From: Microbaculum marinisediminis
GTDB taxonomy: Bacteria > Pseudomonadota > Alphaproteobacteria > Rhizobiales > Tepidamorphaceae
Length of the DNA stretch: 64,000 bases
Reading direction: 5' to 3'
Assembly (NCBI RefSeq): GCF_025397915.1
Contig: NZ_JALIDZ010000004.1
Span: 248,001-312,000 of the forward strand
This document shows, in pieces, positions 29,764-38,252 of this stretch (positions within the stretch are counted from its first letter, which is position 1; each line of letters starts with the position of its first letter). The translations under genes were made by a program, and so were the position numbers. The notes beneath the pieces were generated by a model that was not told the DNA's origin, ran no database searches, and saw only the letters and a program-made list of their open reading frames with translations.

Positions 29764-30621
29764 TTAGTCCCGCGCGGCGCTTCGGAACGCCGCCGAAAGC
29801 TCGCCGAGGATCGCCGCCGACCGGCCGTCGCGGACGCGCGAATGCAGAACGATCGGCAGGCGCGGCAGGTCGGGAAGGCCAAGCGCCGGCCCGACGTCGA
29901 CGACACCGAACGGCAGCATCCGGGGGGCCAGCGCCGCGACGCCGAGTTTCGCCGTGACGGCGGCGGACACCGCCGCGACGCCGCCACCGATGAAGATCTC
30001 GGTCCAGTCGATACCGGCGTCATCGAGACGCCGGGAGGCCAGGCTGCGGACGCCGCACGGCTCCGGCATCGTCGCCACCGGGATCGGCTCGCCGTGCCGG
30101 TGGCGCCAGTCGGAGGCCGCGAACCAGCCGAATTTCTCCTCGGCGACGACCTTTCCGTCGTCGCGGTCGTCGTGAAAGCGGACGATGGCCGCGTTCAACT
30201 CCCGCCGATCGAAGGCCTGCAGAAGCTCGCCGGTGGACCCGATCCTGATTTCGATCAGCACGCCGGTATCGCGGGCATTCATGCGGGAAATCAGGGTCGG
30301 CAGCTCCGGCCCCGCGACATGGTCGCTGATGCCGATCGCAAGCCGCTGCCGCGACGCCCCGAACGCGCCGAGCACGCGGTCATGCGCCGCAACGAGGTCG
30401 CGGGCCCGTTCGAGGAAGATCGCGCCTGGCGCCGAGAGCCGCACCGAGCGCGGTGTGCGTTCGAGCAGGCGATGGCCGAGCCGGGTCTCGAGGCGCTGGA
30501 TCTTGAGACTGATCGCGGATTGCGATGTCCCCATGATCTCGGCGCAGCGTGTAAAGCTACCGGTGTCGGCGACATGGACGAATGCCCGCACGGCATCAAC
30601 GTCCAGGGAGCGTTCAATCAT
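29764..30621 (-). CDS. LysR-family transcriptional regulator
   Basis: 285-residue LysR protein. The N-terminal winged HTH (about residues 7-65: AVRAFVHVADTGSFTRCAEI, GTSQSAISLKIQRLETRLGH) is followed by an effector-binding domain (about 90-280). It is divergently transcribed from the tautomerase gene with 106 bases between, the standard layout in which the regulator controls its neighbour and itself. The effector is not evident. Confidence 0.92.
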   Translation of the reverse strand: MIERSLDVDAVRAFVHVADTGSFTRCAEIMGTSQSAISLKIQRLETRLGHRLLERTPRSVRLSAPGAIFLERARDLVAAHDRVLGAFGASRQRLAIGISDHVAGPELPTLISRMNARDTGVLIEIRIGSTGELLQAFDRRELNAAIVRFHDDRDDGKVVAEEKFGWFAASDWRHRHGEPIPVATMPEPCGVRSLASRRLDDAGIDWTEIFIGGGVAAVSAAVTAKLGVAALAPRMLPFGVVDVGPALGLPDLPRLPIVLHSRVRDGRSAAILGELSAAFRSAARD

Positions 30622-30634
30622 TACAATCCGTCAT

Positions 30635-30665
30635 TATTGATATATCGACCGATAGCATACCAATA
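30635..30665. promoter_or_regulatory. Candidate LysR operator in the divergent promoter region
   Basis: Inverted repeat TATTG (30635-30639) and CAATA (30661-30665) flanking ATATCGACCGATAG in the AT-rich gap between the LysR and tautomerase genes. This is a candidate only; LysR sites are usually T-N11-A pairs. Confidence 0.35.
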
Positions 30666-30727
30666 TCGCCTGCCGGTCCATACCCTGAAAATCCGTTTTG
30701 GCCCAAGACACCATGAAAGGATCAGGG

Positions 30728-31126
30728 ATGCCGATCTCGCACGTTTCGATGCGCGCCGGAAAACCGGAGAGCTACCGTGAGGCGATCCTGGACAGCCTCT
30801 ATCAGGCGCTGCGCGACACCCTGGATGTGCCCGAGGGGGACCGCTTCATGACCCTCACGGAACACGACGCGGCGAACTTCCGCCATGGCGACGCCTTCGG
30901 AATCGCGCGCACCGACGACCTCGTCTATATCGCGATAACGCTGTTCAACACGCGGACCGTCGCCCACAAGGCCGCGCTGTTTCGCCGGATCGCGGAGCTG
31001 CTGGCCGAACGCCCGGGCATCAGCCCGGAGAACATCTTCGTGACCATCTACGACACCCCGAAGGAGAACTGGTCGGTCGGCAACGGCGAGATGCAGTTCG
31101 GGCCGGGAAAGCCATCGCATGGCTGA
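30728..31126 (+). CDS. Tautomerase-family protein
   Basis: 132-residue protein of the tautomerase superfamily (Tautomerase_2 type). The start ATG 30728 is chosen because it gives MPISHVSM: after Met removal Pro1 becomes the N-terminal catalytic base of this family. It is preceded by AAGGATCAGGG. Conserved features: REAILDSLYQALRDTL, PEGDRFMTLTEHD and the C-terminal PENIFVTIYDTPKENWSVGNGE. Substrate is unknown; members include malonate-semialdehyde decarboxylases and ketonization catalysts. The LysR neighbour presumably regulates it. Confidence 0.88.
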   Translation: MPISHVSMRAGKPESYREAILDSLYQALRDTLDVPEGDRFMTLTEHDAANFRHGDAFGIARTDDLVYIAITLFNTRTVAHKAALFRRIAELLAERPGISPENIFVTIYDTPKENWSVGNGEMQFGPGKPSHG

Positions 31127-31178
31127 GCAGCCCCGCCTGAGGTGCCCCGGCTGAGGCGCCCCGGCTGAGGCGCCACGG
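31123..31178. repeat. Four tandem 14-base repeats overlapping the tautomerase stop
   Basis: Units of the form CTGAGGCGCCCCGG start at 31123, 31137, 31151 and 31165. The first is diverged (CTGAGCAGCCCCGC) and contains the stop codon of the tautomerase gene; the last three differ at one or two positions. A GGGAC...GTCCC hairpin follows at 31177-31196. The gap lies between convergent genes. Confidence 0.85.
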
Positions 31179-31214
31179 GACTGGCGCGCCGGTCCCGGCG
31201 GGCGATCGGGCGGG

Positions 31215-32033
31215 CTAGACGTCGAGCCTGACGATGATCGGTACGTGATCCGACGGGCGTTCCCAGCCACGGGCCTCGCGCAGTACCTCGACGCGGTCGC
31301 AGGCGTCCGAAAATCCGTTCGACAGCCAGACGTGATCGAGCCGGCGGCCCTTGTCGGCGGCGGCCCAGTCCTTCGCCCGGTAGCTCCACCAGGTATAGAG
31401 CTTCTCGGGCGGGGGAATGTCGCGGCGCACCACGTCGACCCAGTCGAGGGCGCGGCGCACCTGCTCCAGCCTCTCCGTCTCCACCGGCGTGTGGCTCACC
31501 ACTCTCAGAAGCTGCTTGTGCGACCAGACGTCGTCCTCCAGCGGGGCGATGTTGAGATCCCCAAGGACGATGGCGCCGTCCGCCGGGGCGACGGCTTCCG
31601 TTTCGGTGCCGAACCAATCGGTCATCTCGTCCAGGAACGCAAGCTTGTGGGCGAACTTGGGGTTAACCTCGGGATCGGGCTCGTCGCCGCCGGCGGGGAC
31701 GTAGAAATTGTGAATCCGGACGCTGCGGCCGCCCCTGGCCTCGACGTCGACGGCGATGTGGCGGGAATCGCCCATGTCGCAGAACGGCCGCGCCACCACT
31801 TCCCGCATCGGCCGGCGCGACAGCACGGCGACGCCGTGATAGCCCTTCTGGCCGTTCACGGCGATGTGCGTGTAGCCGAGCTTCTCGAACGCCTTGGAGG
31901 GGAAACTGGCGTTCGGGCACTTGGTTTCCTGCAGGCAGATTACGTCCGGGGCCTTTTCGGCCGCCAGACGGGCGACCAGGTCCTGGCGCAGACGCACGGA
32001 ATTGATGTTCCAGGTGGCGATGGTCAGCGGCAC
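31215..32033 (-). CDS. xth: Exodeoxyribonuclease III
   Basis: 272-residue AP endonuclease/3'-5' exonuclease for base-excision repair. Catalytic residues of the family are seen: WNINSVR (Asn), LQETK (Glu), HNFYVPAGGDEPD, LGDLNIAP (Asp and Asn), LDHVWLS (Asp) and SDHVP (the final His). Start is GTG 32033 (VPLTIATWNIN) with AGGA about nine bases upstream; upstream ATG 32093 would add an unrelated tail. In relatives xth follows lolA and ftsK; here hicB separates them. Confidence 0.93.
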   Translation of the reverse strand: MPLTIATWNINSVRLRQDLVARLAAEKAPDVICLQETKCPNASFPSKAFEKLGYTHIAVNGQKGYHGVAVLSRRPMREVVARPFCDMGDSRHIAVDVEARGGRSVRIHNFYVPAGGDEPDPEVNPKFAHKLAFLDEMTDWFGTETEAVAPADGAIVLGDLNIAPLEDDVWSHKQLLRVVSHTPVETERLEQVRRALDWVDVVRRDIPPPEKLYTWWSYRAKDWAAADKGRRLDHVWLSNGFSDACDRVEVLREARGWERPSDHVPIIVRLDV

Positions 32034-32060
32034 GAATATCGATCCTGCGGGCGTGGCTGG

Positions 32061-32105
32061 GTTCGCTCTAACGCGTGCCGGCCGCAACGGCAACCGGGGA
32101 GCAAA
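32061..32105. repeat. Direct repeat, copy A (flank of the hicB insertion)
   Basis: About 45 bases beginning GTTCGCTCTA and containing CGGCAACCGG; a similar stretch occurs at 32708-32753 in the same orientation, on the other side of hicB. Differences are about eight positions and two one-base gaps. Confidence 0.6.
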
Positions 32106-32181
32106 CTACAGAGTGCGGGACGTCGCAATGGTGCTCACCCGCGATGGCTTCAAGGAAGCTTCGGCACCTCCCCAATTGGTC

Positions 32182-32595
32182 CTAATCGGCGTCACTAAGT
32201 CTGGCCCGCGCGGCGTCGGCAAGGAATGTGGCGCGCGACTGCCCGGCCAAGGACGCGGCCTTGTCTACCTGCCTGAGCAAACGATTCTCGATCGAGAGCT
32301 CCACCCACCTGGAATCGCGCGGCAGGTCGACATCCACCAACATGGCGATCCCGCCGTTCGCCAGGTCCTCTTTCACCTCTTCCGTCGCAAGCCATTCATC
32401 GGGGGTCCGTGGTTCAGGAATGGCCTCGCCATCTTCTACCATGCCCTGCACATGAAAATTGAGGCCGACGGCGCCGCGATACACAACCTCGGCCAGTGTC
32501 GATCCGCCGGAAATGCATCCCGGGTAATCGGGATAGTGGATGCCGTAGTTGCCGGCTTCAGTGTGGACGATGGCAAAGACATATTCTCTCGGCAT
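32182..32595 (-). CDS. HicB-family antitoxin-like protein (orphan)
   Basis: 137-residue protein with a HicB-type N-terminal domain (YVFAIVHTEAGNYGIHYPDY, then PGCISGGSTLAEV, GLNFHVQGMVEDGE) and a C-terminal segment resembling a ribbon-helix-helix DNA-binding unit (WVELSIENRLLRQVDKAASL, AGQSRATFLADAA). HicB normally neutralises the HicA mRNA interferase from an adjacent gene. I find no HicA-like frame on either side, so this is a solitary antitoxin or regulator. Start ATG 32595 (MPREYVF) is chosen over 32637. Direct repeats flank the gene. Confidence 0.82.
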   Translation of the reverse strand: MPREYVFAIVHTEAGNYGIHYPDYPGCISGGSTLAEVVYRGAVGLNFHVQGMVEDGEAIPEPRTPDEWLATEEVKEDLANGGIAMLVDVDLPRDSRWVELSIENRLLRQVDKAASLAGQSRATFLADAARARLSDAD

Positions 32596-32707
32596 TTCTG
32601 AAGTCCTCGAAGCGGCATCATACGGGGCCGCGATCATCGGTCCCGGCCCGCATGCGGGACACCGGATTCGATCGGTTTGAATGGGGGGCGTACCGGACGC
32701 GGTGCTC

Positions 32708-32753
32708 GTTCGGCTCTAGCGTGTTGTTGCCGCGACGGCAACCGGAGCGCAAA
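32708..32753. repeat. Direct repeat, copy B (flank of the hicB insertion)
   Basis: Second copy of the 32061-32105 element, GTTCGGCTCTA ... CGGCAACCGG ... GCAAAAA. The 377-base gap 32596-32972 holds this copy and the lolA terminator; nothing else is recognised there. Confidence 0.6.
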
Positions 32754-32792
32754 AACAAAGCGCCCGGCTCTCGGGGGGAGAAAGCCGGGCGC
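32751..32792 (-). terminator. Intrinsic terminator downstream of lolA
   Basis: Ten-base inverted repeat GCGCCCGGCT (32760-32769) and AGCCGGGCGC (32783-32792). On the minus strand it is followed by CTTTGTTTTT. It would stop transcripts from ftsK-lolA. Confidence 0.8.
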
Positions 32793-32972
32793 CGTCCGCG
32801 TTTCAGGCGGAACGCCGGGAGGGAACGCCGGCGTCAACGGCAAGGTCATTTCGGCGAGACGGGGGCGTTACCGAAACACTTGCCTTGCCGCTACTATGTA
32901 GAAAGATGGGATCGACTCCGGGGTGCTTCAAGGCTTTTGGCGGAAAACACGGATTCGTGAAGTAACGCTAAG

Positions 32973-33626
32973 TCAGCGCGCGTTACTGCCGCCGACGTCG
33001 AGGATGCGATGCTCGATGATCCGGAACTTCGACGGGTCGATCGGCTCGCCCGCCACCGTGTTCTCCAGCGACACCGAGGTGTCGAGGCCCTGGACGTCGG
33101 TCACCGTCCAGCGCGTCAACTTGTTCTCCGCGGTATCGAACATCAGCGTCAGCGTGCCGGGCGCCTCGCCGGTGGTCTCCTCGATCGAGAGGGTGACGAG
33201 ATCGGTCTCGGGAAATACCGCGAGGATCTTGGCGTCGCGCATCAGGTCGACATTGTCGGACAGGATCATGCGCAGCGGCGTGGTGACGAGCGGATACTTC
33301 TCGGTCGTCTTCAGCTTCTTGTCCTGAACCGCGACCCACAGGCCGTCGGAAACGATCTGCAGCTGCGCCGGCGGGGCGTATTCGAAACGCAGCCGGCCGG
33401 GCTTCTCGATGAAGAAGCGGCCCTGGGTGACGCCGCCGTCCGGCGCGGTCTGGACGAAATCGCCGGTCAACGTGGTGATGGTGTTGAGATAGGCGCTGAC
33501 CTGGTCGATGGCGGCGATCTGCTCGATCGAGAACTGCGAGGCGTCGGTCTTCGCCGCATGGGCCGCCGGCGCCAGGCTCAGGGCGGCGGCGAAGGTCGCG
33601 ATCATCAAATTTCTGGCCAAAGCCAT
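32973..33626 (-). CDS. lolA: Outer-membrane lipoprotein carrier protein LolA-like
   Basis: 217-residue periplasmic carrier that takes lipoproteins from LolCDE to the outer membrane. The signal peptide (residues about 1-23, MIATFAAALSLAPAAHAA) ends with an AHA-A site. The LolA fold follows: LNTITTLTGDFVQTAPDGGV, GRFFIEKPGRLRFEYAPPAQ, VQDKKLKTTEKYPL. Start ATG 33626 is chosen because it begins the signal peptide. It lies 163 bases after ftsK, as in other alphaproteobacteria. Confidence 0.92.
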   Translation of the reverse strand: MALARNLMIATFAAALSLAPAAHAAKTDASQFSIEQIAAIDQVSAYLNTITTLTGDFVQTAPDGGVTQGRFFIEKPGRLRFEYAPPAQLQIVSDGLWVAVQDKKLKTTEKYPLVTTPLRMILSDNVDLMRDAKILAVFPETDLVTLSIEETTGEAPGTLTLMFDTAENKLTRWTVTDVQGLDTSVSLENTVAGEPIDPSKFRIIEHRILDVGGSNAR

Positions 33627-33789
33627 GTTCCAGTCTTCCTGTATCCGGGGATGTTTCCCACAGTTTCCGGTCGTGGCGGCATCCACTGCCATCGCCATGT
33701 GGCGAAACCGCGACCGGGGCTTCCGGCGGGTCGATCGGGCGTACGCGAGCGGGCGGTCCCGACCCGTTCGGCGATTACCCGCCCGGCGA

Positions 33790-36480
33790 TTATCCGTCCG
33801 CGCCCTCGCCGATCAGGATTTCGCGCTGGCCCTTTGAATTGGGCCTGGAAATGATGCCTTCCTCTTCCATCCGCTCGATCAGGGTGGCGGCGCGGTTGTA
33901 ACCGATCGACAGGCGGCGCTGGACGTAGCTGGTCGAGGCCTTGCCGTCGCGCAGAACCACCTCCACCGCCTTCCTGAACAGATCGTCCGCCTCGCCCCCG
34001 GATACAAGACCCGGGATCTCGACACCGCCGTCGTCGGTCTCCTCGGTGATCTCCTCGAGATAGTCGGGCGTGCCCTGCTGCTTCAGGAAGGCGATGACGT
34101 CCTCGACCTCCTCGTCGGAGCAGAACGGCCCGTGCACGCGGGTGATGCGGCCGCCGCCCATCATGTAGAGCATGTCGCCCTGGCCGAGCAGCTGTTCGGC
34201 GCCCTGCTCGCCGAGGATGGTGCGGCTGTCGATCTTGGAGGTGACCTGGAAGGAGATGCGGGTCGGGAAGTTGGCCTTGATCGTGCCGGTGATGACGTCG
34301 ACCGAGGGGCGCTGGGTGGCGGTGATCAGGTGGATGCCGGCGGCGCGCGCCATCTGGGCGAGGCGCTGGACGGCGCCCTCGATGTCCTTGCCGGCGACCA
34401 TCATCAGGTCGGCCATCTCGTCGATGATGACGACGATGAAGGGCATCGGCGAAAGGTCCATCTCCTCCTGCTCGTAGACGGGCTCGCCGGTCTCCCGGTC
34501 GAAGCCTGTCTGCACGGTGCGCACCATGGTCTCGCCCTTGCGGCTCGCCTCGGCGACGCGGGCGTTGAAGCCGTCGATGTTGCGCACGCCCATCTTCGAC
34601 ATCTTGCGGTAGCGGTCCTCCATCTCGCGGACCGTCCACTTGAGCGCGACGACGGCCTTGCGCGGATCGGTGACGACCGGCGACAGCAGGTGCGGGATAC
34701 CGTCATAGACCGACAGTTCCAGCATCTTCGGGTCGATCATGATCAGCTTGCAGGCGTCGGGGCCGAGCCGGTACAGCAGCGACAGGATCATGGTGTTGAC
34801 GGCGACCGACTTGCCCGAGCCGGTGGTGCCGGCGATCAGCAGGTGCGGCATGCGGGCGAGGTCGGCCAGCACCGGCTCGCCGCCGATGGTCTTGCCCAGA
34901 CACAGCGGCAGCTTGGCCTTCGACTTCTCGAACACCTCGGAAGCGAGGATCTCGCGCAGATAGACCGTCTCGCGGAAGGAATTCGGCAGCTCGATGCCGA
35001 TGACGTTGCGGCCCGGCACCACGGCGACGCGCGCGGAAATCGCGCTCATCGAGCGGGCGATGTCGTCGGCGAGGCCGATGACCCGCGAGGACTTGGTGCC
35101 CGGCGCCGGTTCCAGCTCGTACAGCGTCACCACCGGGCCCGGGCGCACGTTGATGATCTCGCCCTTGACGCCGAAATCCTCGAGCACGGTCTCGAGCAGC
35201 CGGGCGTTCTGCTCCAGCGCCTCCGTGTCGTTGGCGGTCTTGTTGCGCACCTTCTTGGGCTCGGCGAGCAGGCGCAGCGGCGGGAACTCGTAGCCCTGGC
35301 CGAAGAAGGAGGGCTGGGCTTCCTTGGAGGCGCGGCGGCCCTGCTTGAGGCGCTGCTTGGCCGGCGTGACGCGCTGGGCCGCCACCTCTCCATCCTCGCC
35401 GTCGTCCTCGCCCCAGCCGCCGTCGTCCCAACCGCTGTCGGTCTGGCCGCCCTCGTCCTGGCCGCTATCGTCCCAGCCGCCGTCGTCCCAGCCGTCCGCG
35501 GGCTCCTGCGCCGGCGGCGCCCAGGGATCGTCGCCGCCGAACCGCGGCTCGACACGGCCGGTCACGGGTACGGCCTCCAGCGGTTCGTCCTCGACGAGAC
35601 GTCGCCACAGGCTTGTCAGGGTGCCGCCCGCGGCCTTGGAGCGCGTTGCCCGGGCACTGCCCGGGGCGGGCTTCAGACCGACCGTGCGACGCAGGCGCGC
35701 CTTGAAGCTCAGCCAGCCGTGCTGGACCAGGCCGAGCGGGACGAGGCCGGCCGGGTCGTGCTCATCGCCCTCGTCCTCATGGCTCTCGTCGTGGCCGGCG
35801 CGGCGTCCGCCATCGCGGCGCGTCCGCCAATCGCGTTCGTCAACGCGTTCGTCGCTATGCTCGTCGTCGTACCCGTCGTGGTCGTCGGCGCCGCGGCGAC
35901 GCAGGCGCGGCAGGGCGATGTCGCCGGCATAGGCGAGCAGGACCGTGGCGCCGACGCCGGCGGCCAGGCCAGCGGGCACCGCGGCGAGCCCGCCGAAGAT
36001 CGGCGACAGCAGGAACCCGGTGACGTAGAGCTGCGCATCGCCGACGAGCCCGCCGAGGCCGGACGGCAGCGCCCAGCCGGCGGGGGCGGGAATGGCGGCG
36101 AAGAACGCGCAGGCGAAGGCCGAGCCGAGCAGCCAGGCGACCAGGCGGCGGGCGACCGACCCGACCGGATTGTCGGCGATCAGCCGTACCGCCCAGGCGG
36201 CCACGGGAATCAGCATCGCGCCGGAGGCGAGCCCGAGCATCTGCATCATCAGGTCGGCGATCGCGGCGCCGGGAAAGCCGAGCAGGTTGACCGGCGCGGT
36301 CTCGGTGGCGTGGGACAGCGAGGGATCCTGCACCGACCAGGTGGCGAGCGCGAGCACGATCGCGCCGACAAGCGCAAGCACGGCCAGGCCGGTCGCCTGG
36401 GTCGACAGGCGTTCGGCGGCGTCGCGCAAGCGCTCGGCAAGACTGACTTCGTCGCTGAACGGCGATCCGGTCGCGCTCAT
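33790..36480 (-). CDS. ftsK: DNA translocase FtsK
   Basis: 896-residue septal DNA pump that clears chromosome ends from the closing septum and activates XerCD. N-terminal membrane domain with about four segments (residues about 30-180), an acidic linker (about 180-390) including [16 protein letters not shown]-type repeats, then the motor: Walker [14 protein letters not shown], Walker [15 protein letters not shown], and the C-terminal gamma winged helix ([38 protein letters not shown]) that reads KOPS. The start at 36480 ([12 protein letters not shown]) is preferred to the frame extension to 36525. Confidence 0.96.
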   Translation of the reverse strand: MSATGSPFSDEVSLAERLRDAAERLSTQATGLAVLALVGAIVLALATWSVQDPSLSHATETAPVNLLGFPGAAIADLMMQMLGLASGAMLIPVAAWAVRLIADNPVGSVARRLVAWLLGSAFACAFFAAIPAPAGWALPSGLGGLVGDAQLYVTGFLLSPIFGGLAAVPAGLAAGVGATVLLAYAGDIALPRLRRRGADDHDGYDDEHSDERVDERDWRTRRDGGRRAGHDESHEDEGDEHDPAGLVPLGLVQHGWLSFKARLRRTVGLKPAPGSARATRSKAAGGTLTSLWRRLVEDEPLEAVPVTGRVEPRFGGDDPWAPPAQEPADGWDDGGWDDSGQDEGGQTDSGWDDGGWGEDDGEDGEVAAQRVTPAKQRLKQGRRASKEAQPSFFGQGYEFPPLRLLAEPKKVRNKTANDTEALEQNARLLETVLEDFGVKGEIINVRPGPVVTLYELEPAPGTKSSRVIGLADDIARSMSAISARVAVVPGRNVIGIELPNSFRETVYLREILASEVFEKSKAKLPLCLGKTIGGEPVLADLARMPHLLIAGTTGSGKSVAVNTMILSLLYRLGPDACKLIMIDPKMLELSVYDGIPHLLSPVVTDPRKAVVALKWTVREMEDRYRKMSKMGVRNIDGFNARVAEASRKGETMVRTVQTGFDRETGEPVYEQEEMDLSPMPFIVVIIDEMADLMMVAGKDIEGAVQRLAQMARAAGIHLITATQRPSVDVITGTIKANFPTRISFQVTSKIDSRTILGEQGAEQLLGQGDMLYMMGGGRITRVHGPFCSDEEVEDVIAFLKQQGTPDYLEEITEETDDGGVEIPGLVSGGEADDLFRKAVEVVLRDGKASTSYVQRRLSIGYNRAATLIERMEEEGIISRPNSKGQREILIGEGADG

Positions 36481-36646
36481 GGGTCCTGGTTTCCATCCCG
36501 TCCGGGCTGCCGGACGACGTTCCACCAGACGCTATTCGGCGCGGGTAAAGAGGTCATTAACCTTGAAGGTCGGGCCGGCTCTCCTCGGGCGCGACAAAAC
36601 GCCCGCGCGGGGGGCCGCGCGGGCCGAAACGGCAGGACGACCGCGG

Positions 36647-37948
36647 TCAGTGCACGACTTCGCCGTGCAGATTGACGTCGAGGCCCTCGATCTCGACGTC
36701 CTTGGAGACGCGAATGCCGATGGCGAGGTCGATCACCTTGAGGATGACGAAGGCGCCGAGCCCGGACCAGATGACCGTCGCGGCGATGCCGACGATCTGC
36801 GTCCAGACCTGGCCGGCATTGCCGTAGAGCAGGCCCGCGGCGCCGCCGATCTCCGGCGCGGCGAACACGCCCGTCAGCACGGCGCCGACGATGCCGCCCA
36901 CGCCGTGGATGCCGAAGACGTCGAGCGAATCATCGTAGCCGAGCCGGCCCTTCACCCAGGTCACCATCCAGAAGCAGACGAGGCCGGCGATCAGGCCGAT
37001 CCACAGCGCGCCGGAGGGGGTGACGAAGCCCGAGGCCGGGGTAATGGCGACGAGGCCGGCGACGGCGCCGGAGATGATGCCGAGCACGCTCGGCTTGCCG
37101 CGGGTGACCCATTCGATGACCATCCAGGCGAGCGCGGCGGCGGCGGTGGCGACCTGGGTGACGGCCATCGCCATGCCGGCAAGGCCGTTGGCGGCGACCG
37201 CCGAGCCGGCGTTGAAGCCGAACCAGCCAACCCAGAGCAGCGACGCGCCGATCACCGACAGGACCAGATTGTGCGGGGCCATGTTCTCGGTGCCGAAGCC
37301 GACCCGCCTGCCGATAACCAGGGCGGCGACGAGGCCGGCGATACCGGAATTGATGTGCACGACCGTGCCGCCGGCGAAATCGAGGACGCCGTCGTCGGCG
37401 AGGAAGCCGCCGCCCCACACCCAGTGGGCGACCGGGCAATAGACCACCAGCAGCCAGGCGCCGACGAACCAGAGCAGCGCCGAGAACTTCATGCGGTCGG
37501 CGAACGCGCCGCAGATCAGCGCCGGCGTGATGATCGCGAAGGTGAGCTGGAACATCGCGAACACGGTCTCGGGGACGGTGCCCGACACCGACTCGACGCC
37601 GAGGCCGGCGAGCATCAGCCGGTCGGAGCCGCCGATCCAGGCGTTGAGGACGCCGCCGTCGGTGAAGGCGATCGAATAGCCCGCCACCATCCACAGGACG
37701 GTGGCGAGGCAGGCGACCGCGAAGCTCTGCACGATCGTGGCCAGCACGTTCTTGCGCCGGACCATGCCGCCGTAGAACAGGGCGAGGCCGGGAATGGTCA
37801 TCATCAGGACCAGCGCGGTCGCGGTGAGCATCCAGGCGGTGTCGCCCGAATCGATCGGTGATCCGGTCGTGTCCTGGGCAGCGGCCTGGCCGAGCGTGGC
37901 CAGCCAGATCGCGGCGGCGCCAAGTCCGCCGCGGTGGAATCGCTTCAT
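36647..37948 (-). CDS. amtB: Ammonium transporter AmtB (second copy)
   Basis: 433-residue Amt/Rh-family ammonium channel with a signal-like N terminus (cut near QAAAQ) and eleven membrane segments. The twin pore histidines are present in VVHINSGIAGL and FGIHGVGGIVG, and the cytoplasmic tail with GLDVNLHGE is the usual GlnK-contact region. It has its own sigma-54-like promoter at 38020-38035 and is separated from the glnK-amtB pair by a terminator. It is not a close duplicate of the other copy (different loops and N terminus). Confidence 0.95.
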   Translation of the reverse strand: MKRFHRGGLGAAAIWLATLGQAAAQDTTGSPIDSGDTAWMLTATALVLMMTIPGLALFYGGMVRRKNVLATIVQSFAVACLATVLWMVAGYSIAFTDGGVLNAWIGGSDRLMLAGLGVESVSGTVPETVFAMFQLTFAIITPALICGAFADRMKFSALLWFVGAWLLVVYCPVAHWVWGGGFLADDGVLDFAGGTVVHINSGIAGLVAALVIGRRVGFGTENMAPHNLVLSVIGASLLWVGWFGFNAGSAVAANGLAGMAMAVTQVATAAAALAWMVIEWVTRGKPSVLGIISGAVAGLVAITPASGFVTPSGALWIGLIAGLVCFWMVTWVKGRLGYDDSLDVFGIHGVGGIVGAVLTGVFAAPEIGGAAGLLYGNAGQVWTQIVGIAATVIWSGLGAFVILKVIDLAIGIRVSKDVEIEGLDVNLHGEVVH

Positions 37949-38019
37949 GATCGCAGTCCTCCGCACACTCGCGCCGGCAGGGGTCGACGGTCGGGCCGGC
38001 AGTATCCCGCCGGCTTCAT

Positions 38020-38035
38020 TTCAAGCCGTGTGCCA
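38020..38035 (-). promoter_or_regulatory. Sigma-54-type promoter of the second amtB
   Basis: On the minus strand TGGCACA-CGGC-TTGAA. It matches the -24 box fully in TGGCAC and the -12 box in TTG, with A in place of the usual C. It lies about 70 bases before the ATG at 37948. The 304-base gap 37949-38252 otherwise holds only the terminator of the next gene. Confidence 0.6.
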
Positions 38036-38177
38036 ACAGTTTCGGCAGATGCATCGTATTGATTCACATAGCGAATCCACGAATCTGGCGATTCGCGGAG
38101 CTGCCGCGCAACTGGGCACATGCCCGGTTTTTGGGCTGTGTCCGGATCCGGGCACGCGGGCACCCGGGCACGCAGGC

Positions 38178-38207
38178 AAAAAAACGGCCCGGGGAGGACC
38201 GGGCCGT
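38178..38207 (-). terminator. Intrinsic terminator of glnK-amtB
   Basis: Minus strand ACGGCCCGG, a six-base loop, CCGGGCCGT, then a run of seven T. It lies 45 bases after the stop of the first amtB. Confidence 0.88.
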
Positions 38208-38252
38208 TCAGGAGGACGCCTTGGCCAGGCGCCGGGAGGATACTCGCGGGTC

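Noticed and set aside
32596-32972. Possible hicA toxin gene next to hicB
   Set aside because: No frame of about 60 residues with a HicA-like dsRBD pattern or the catalytic His (GSHR) on either side of hicB.
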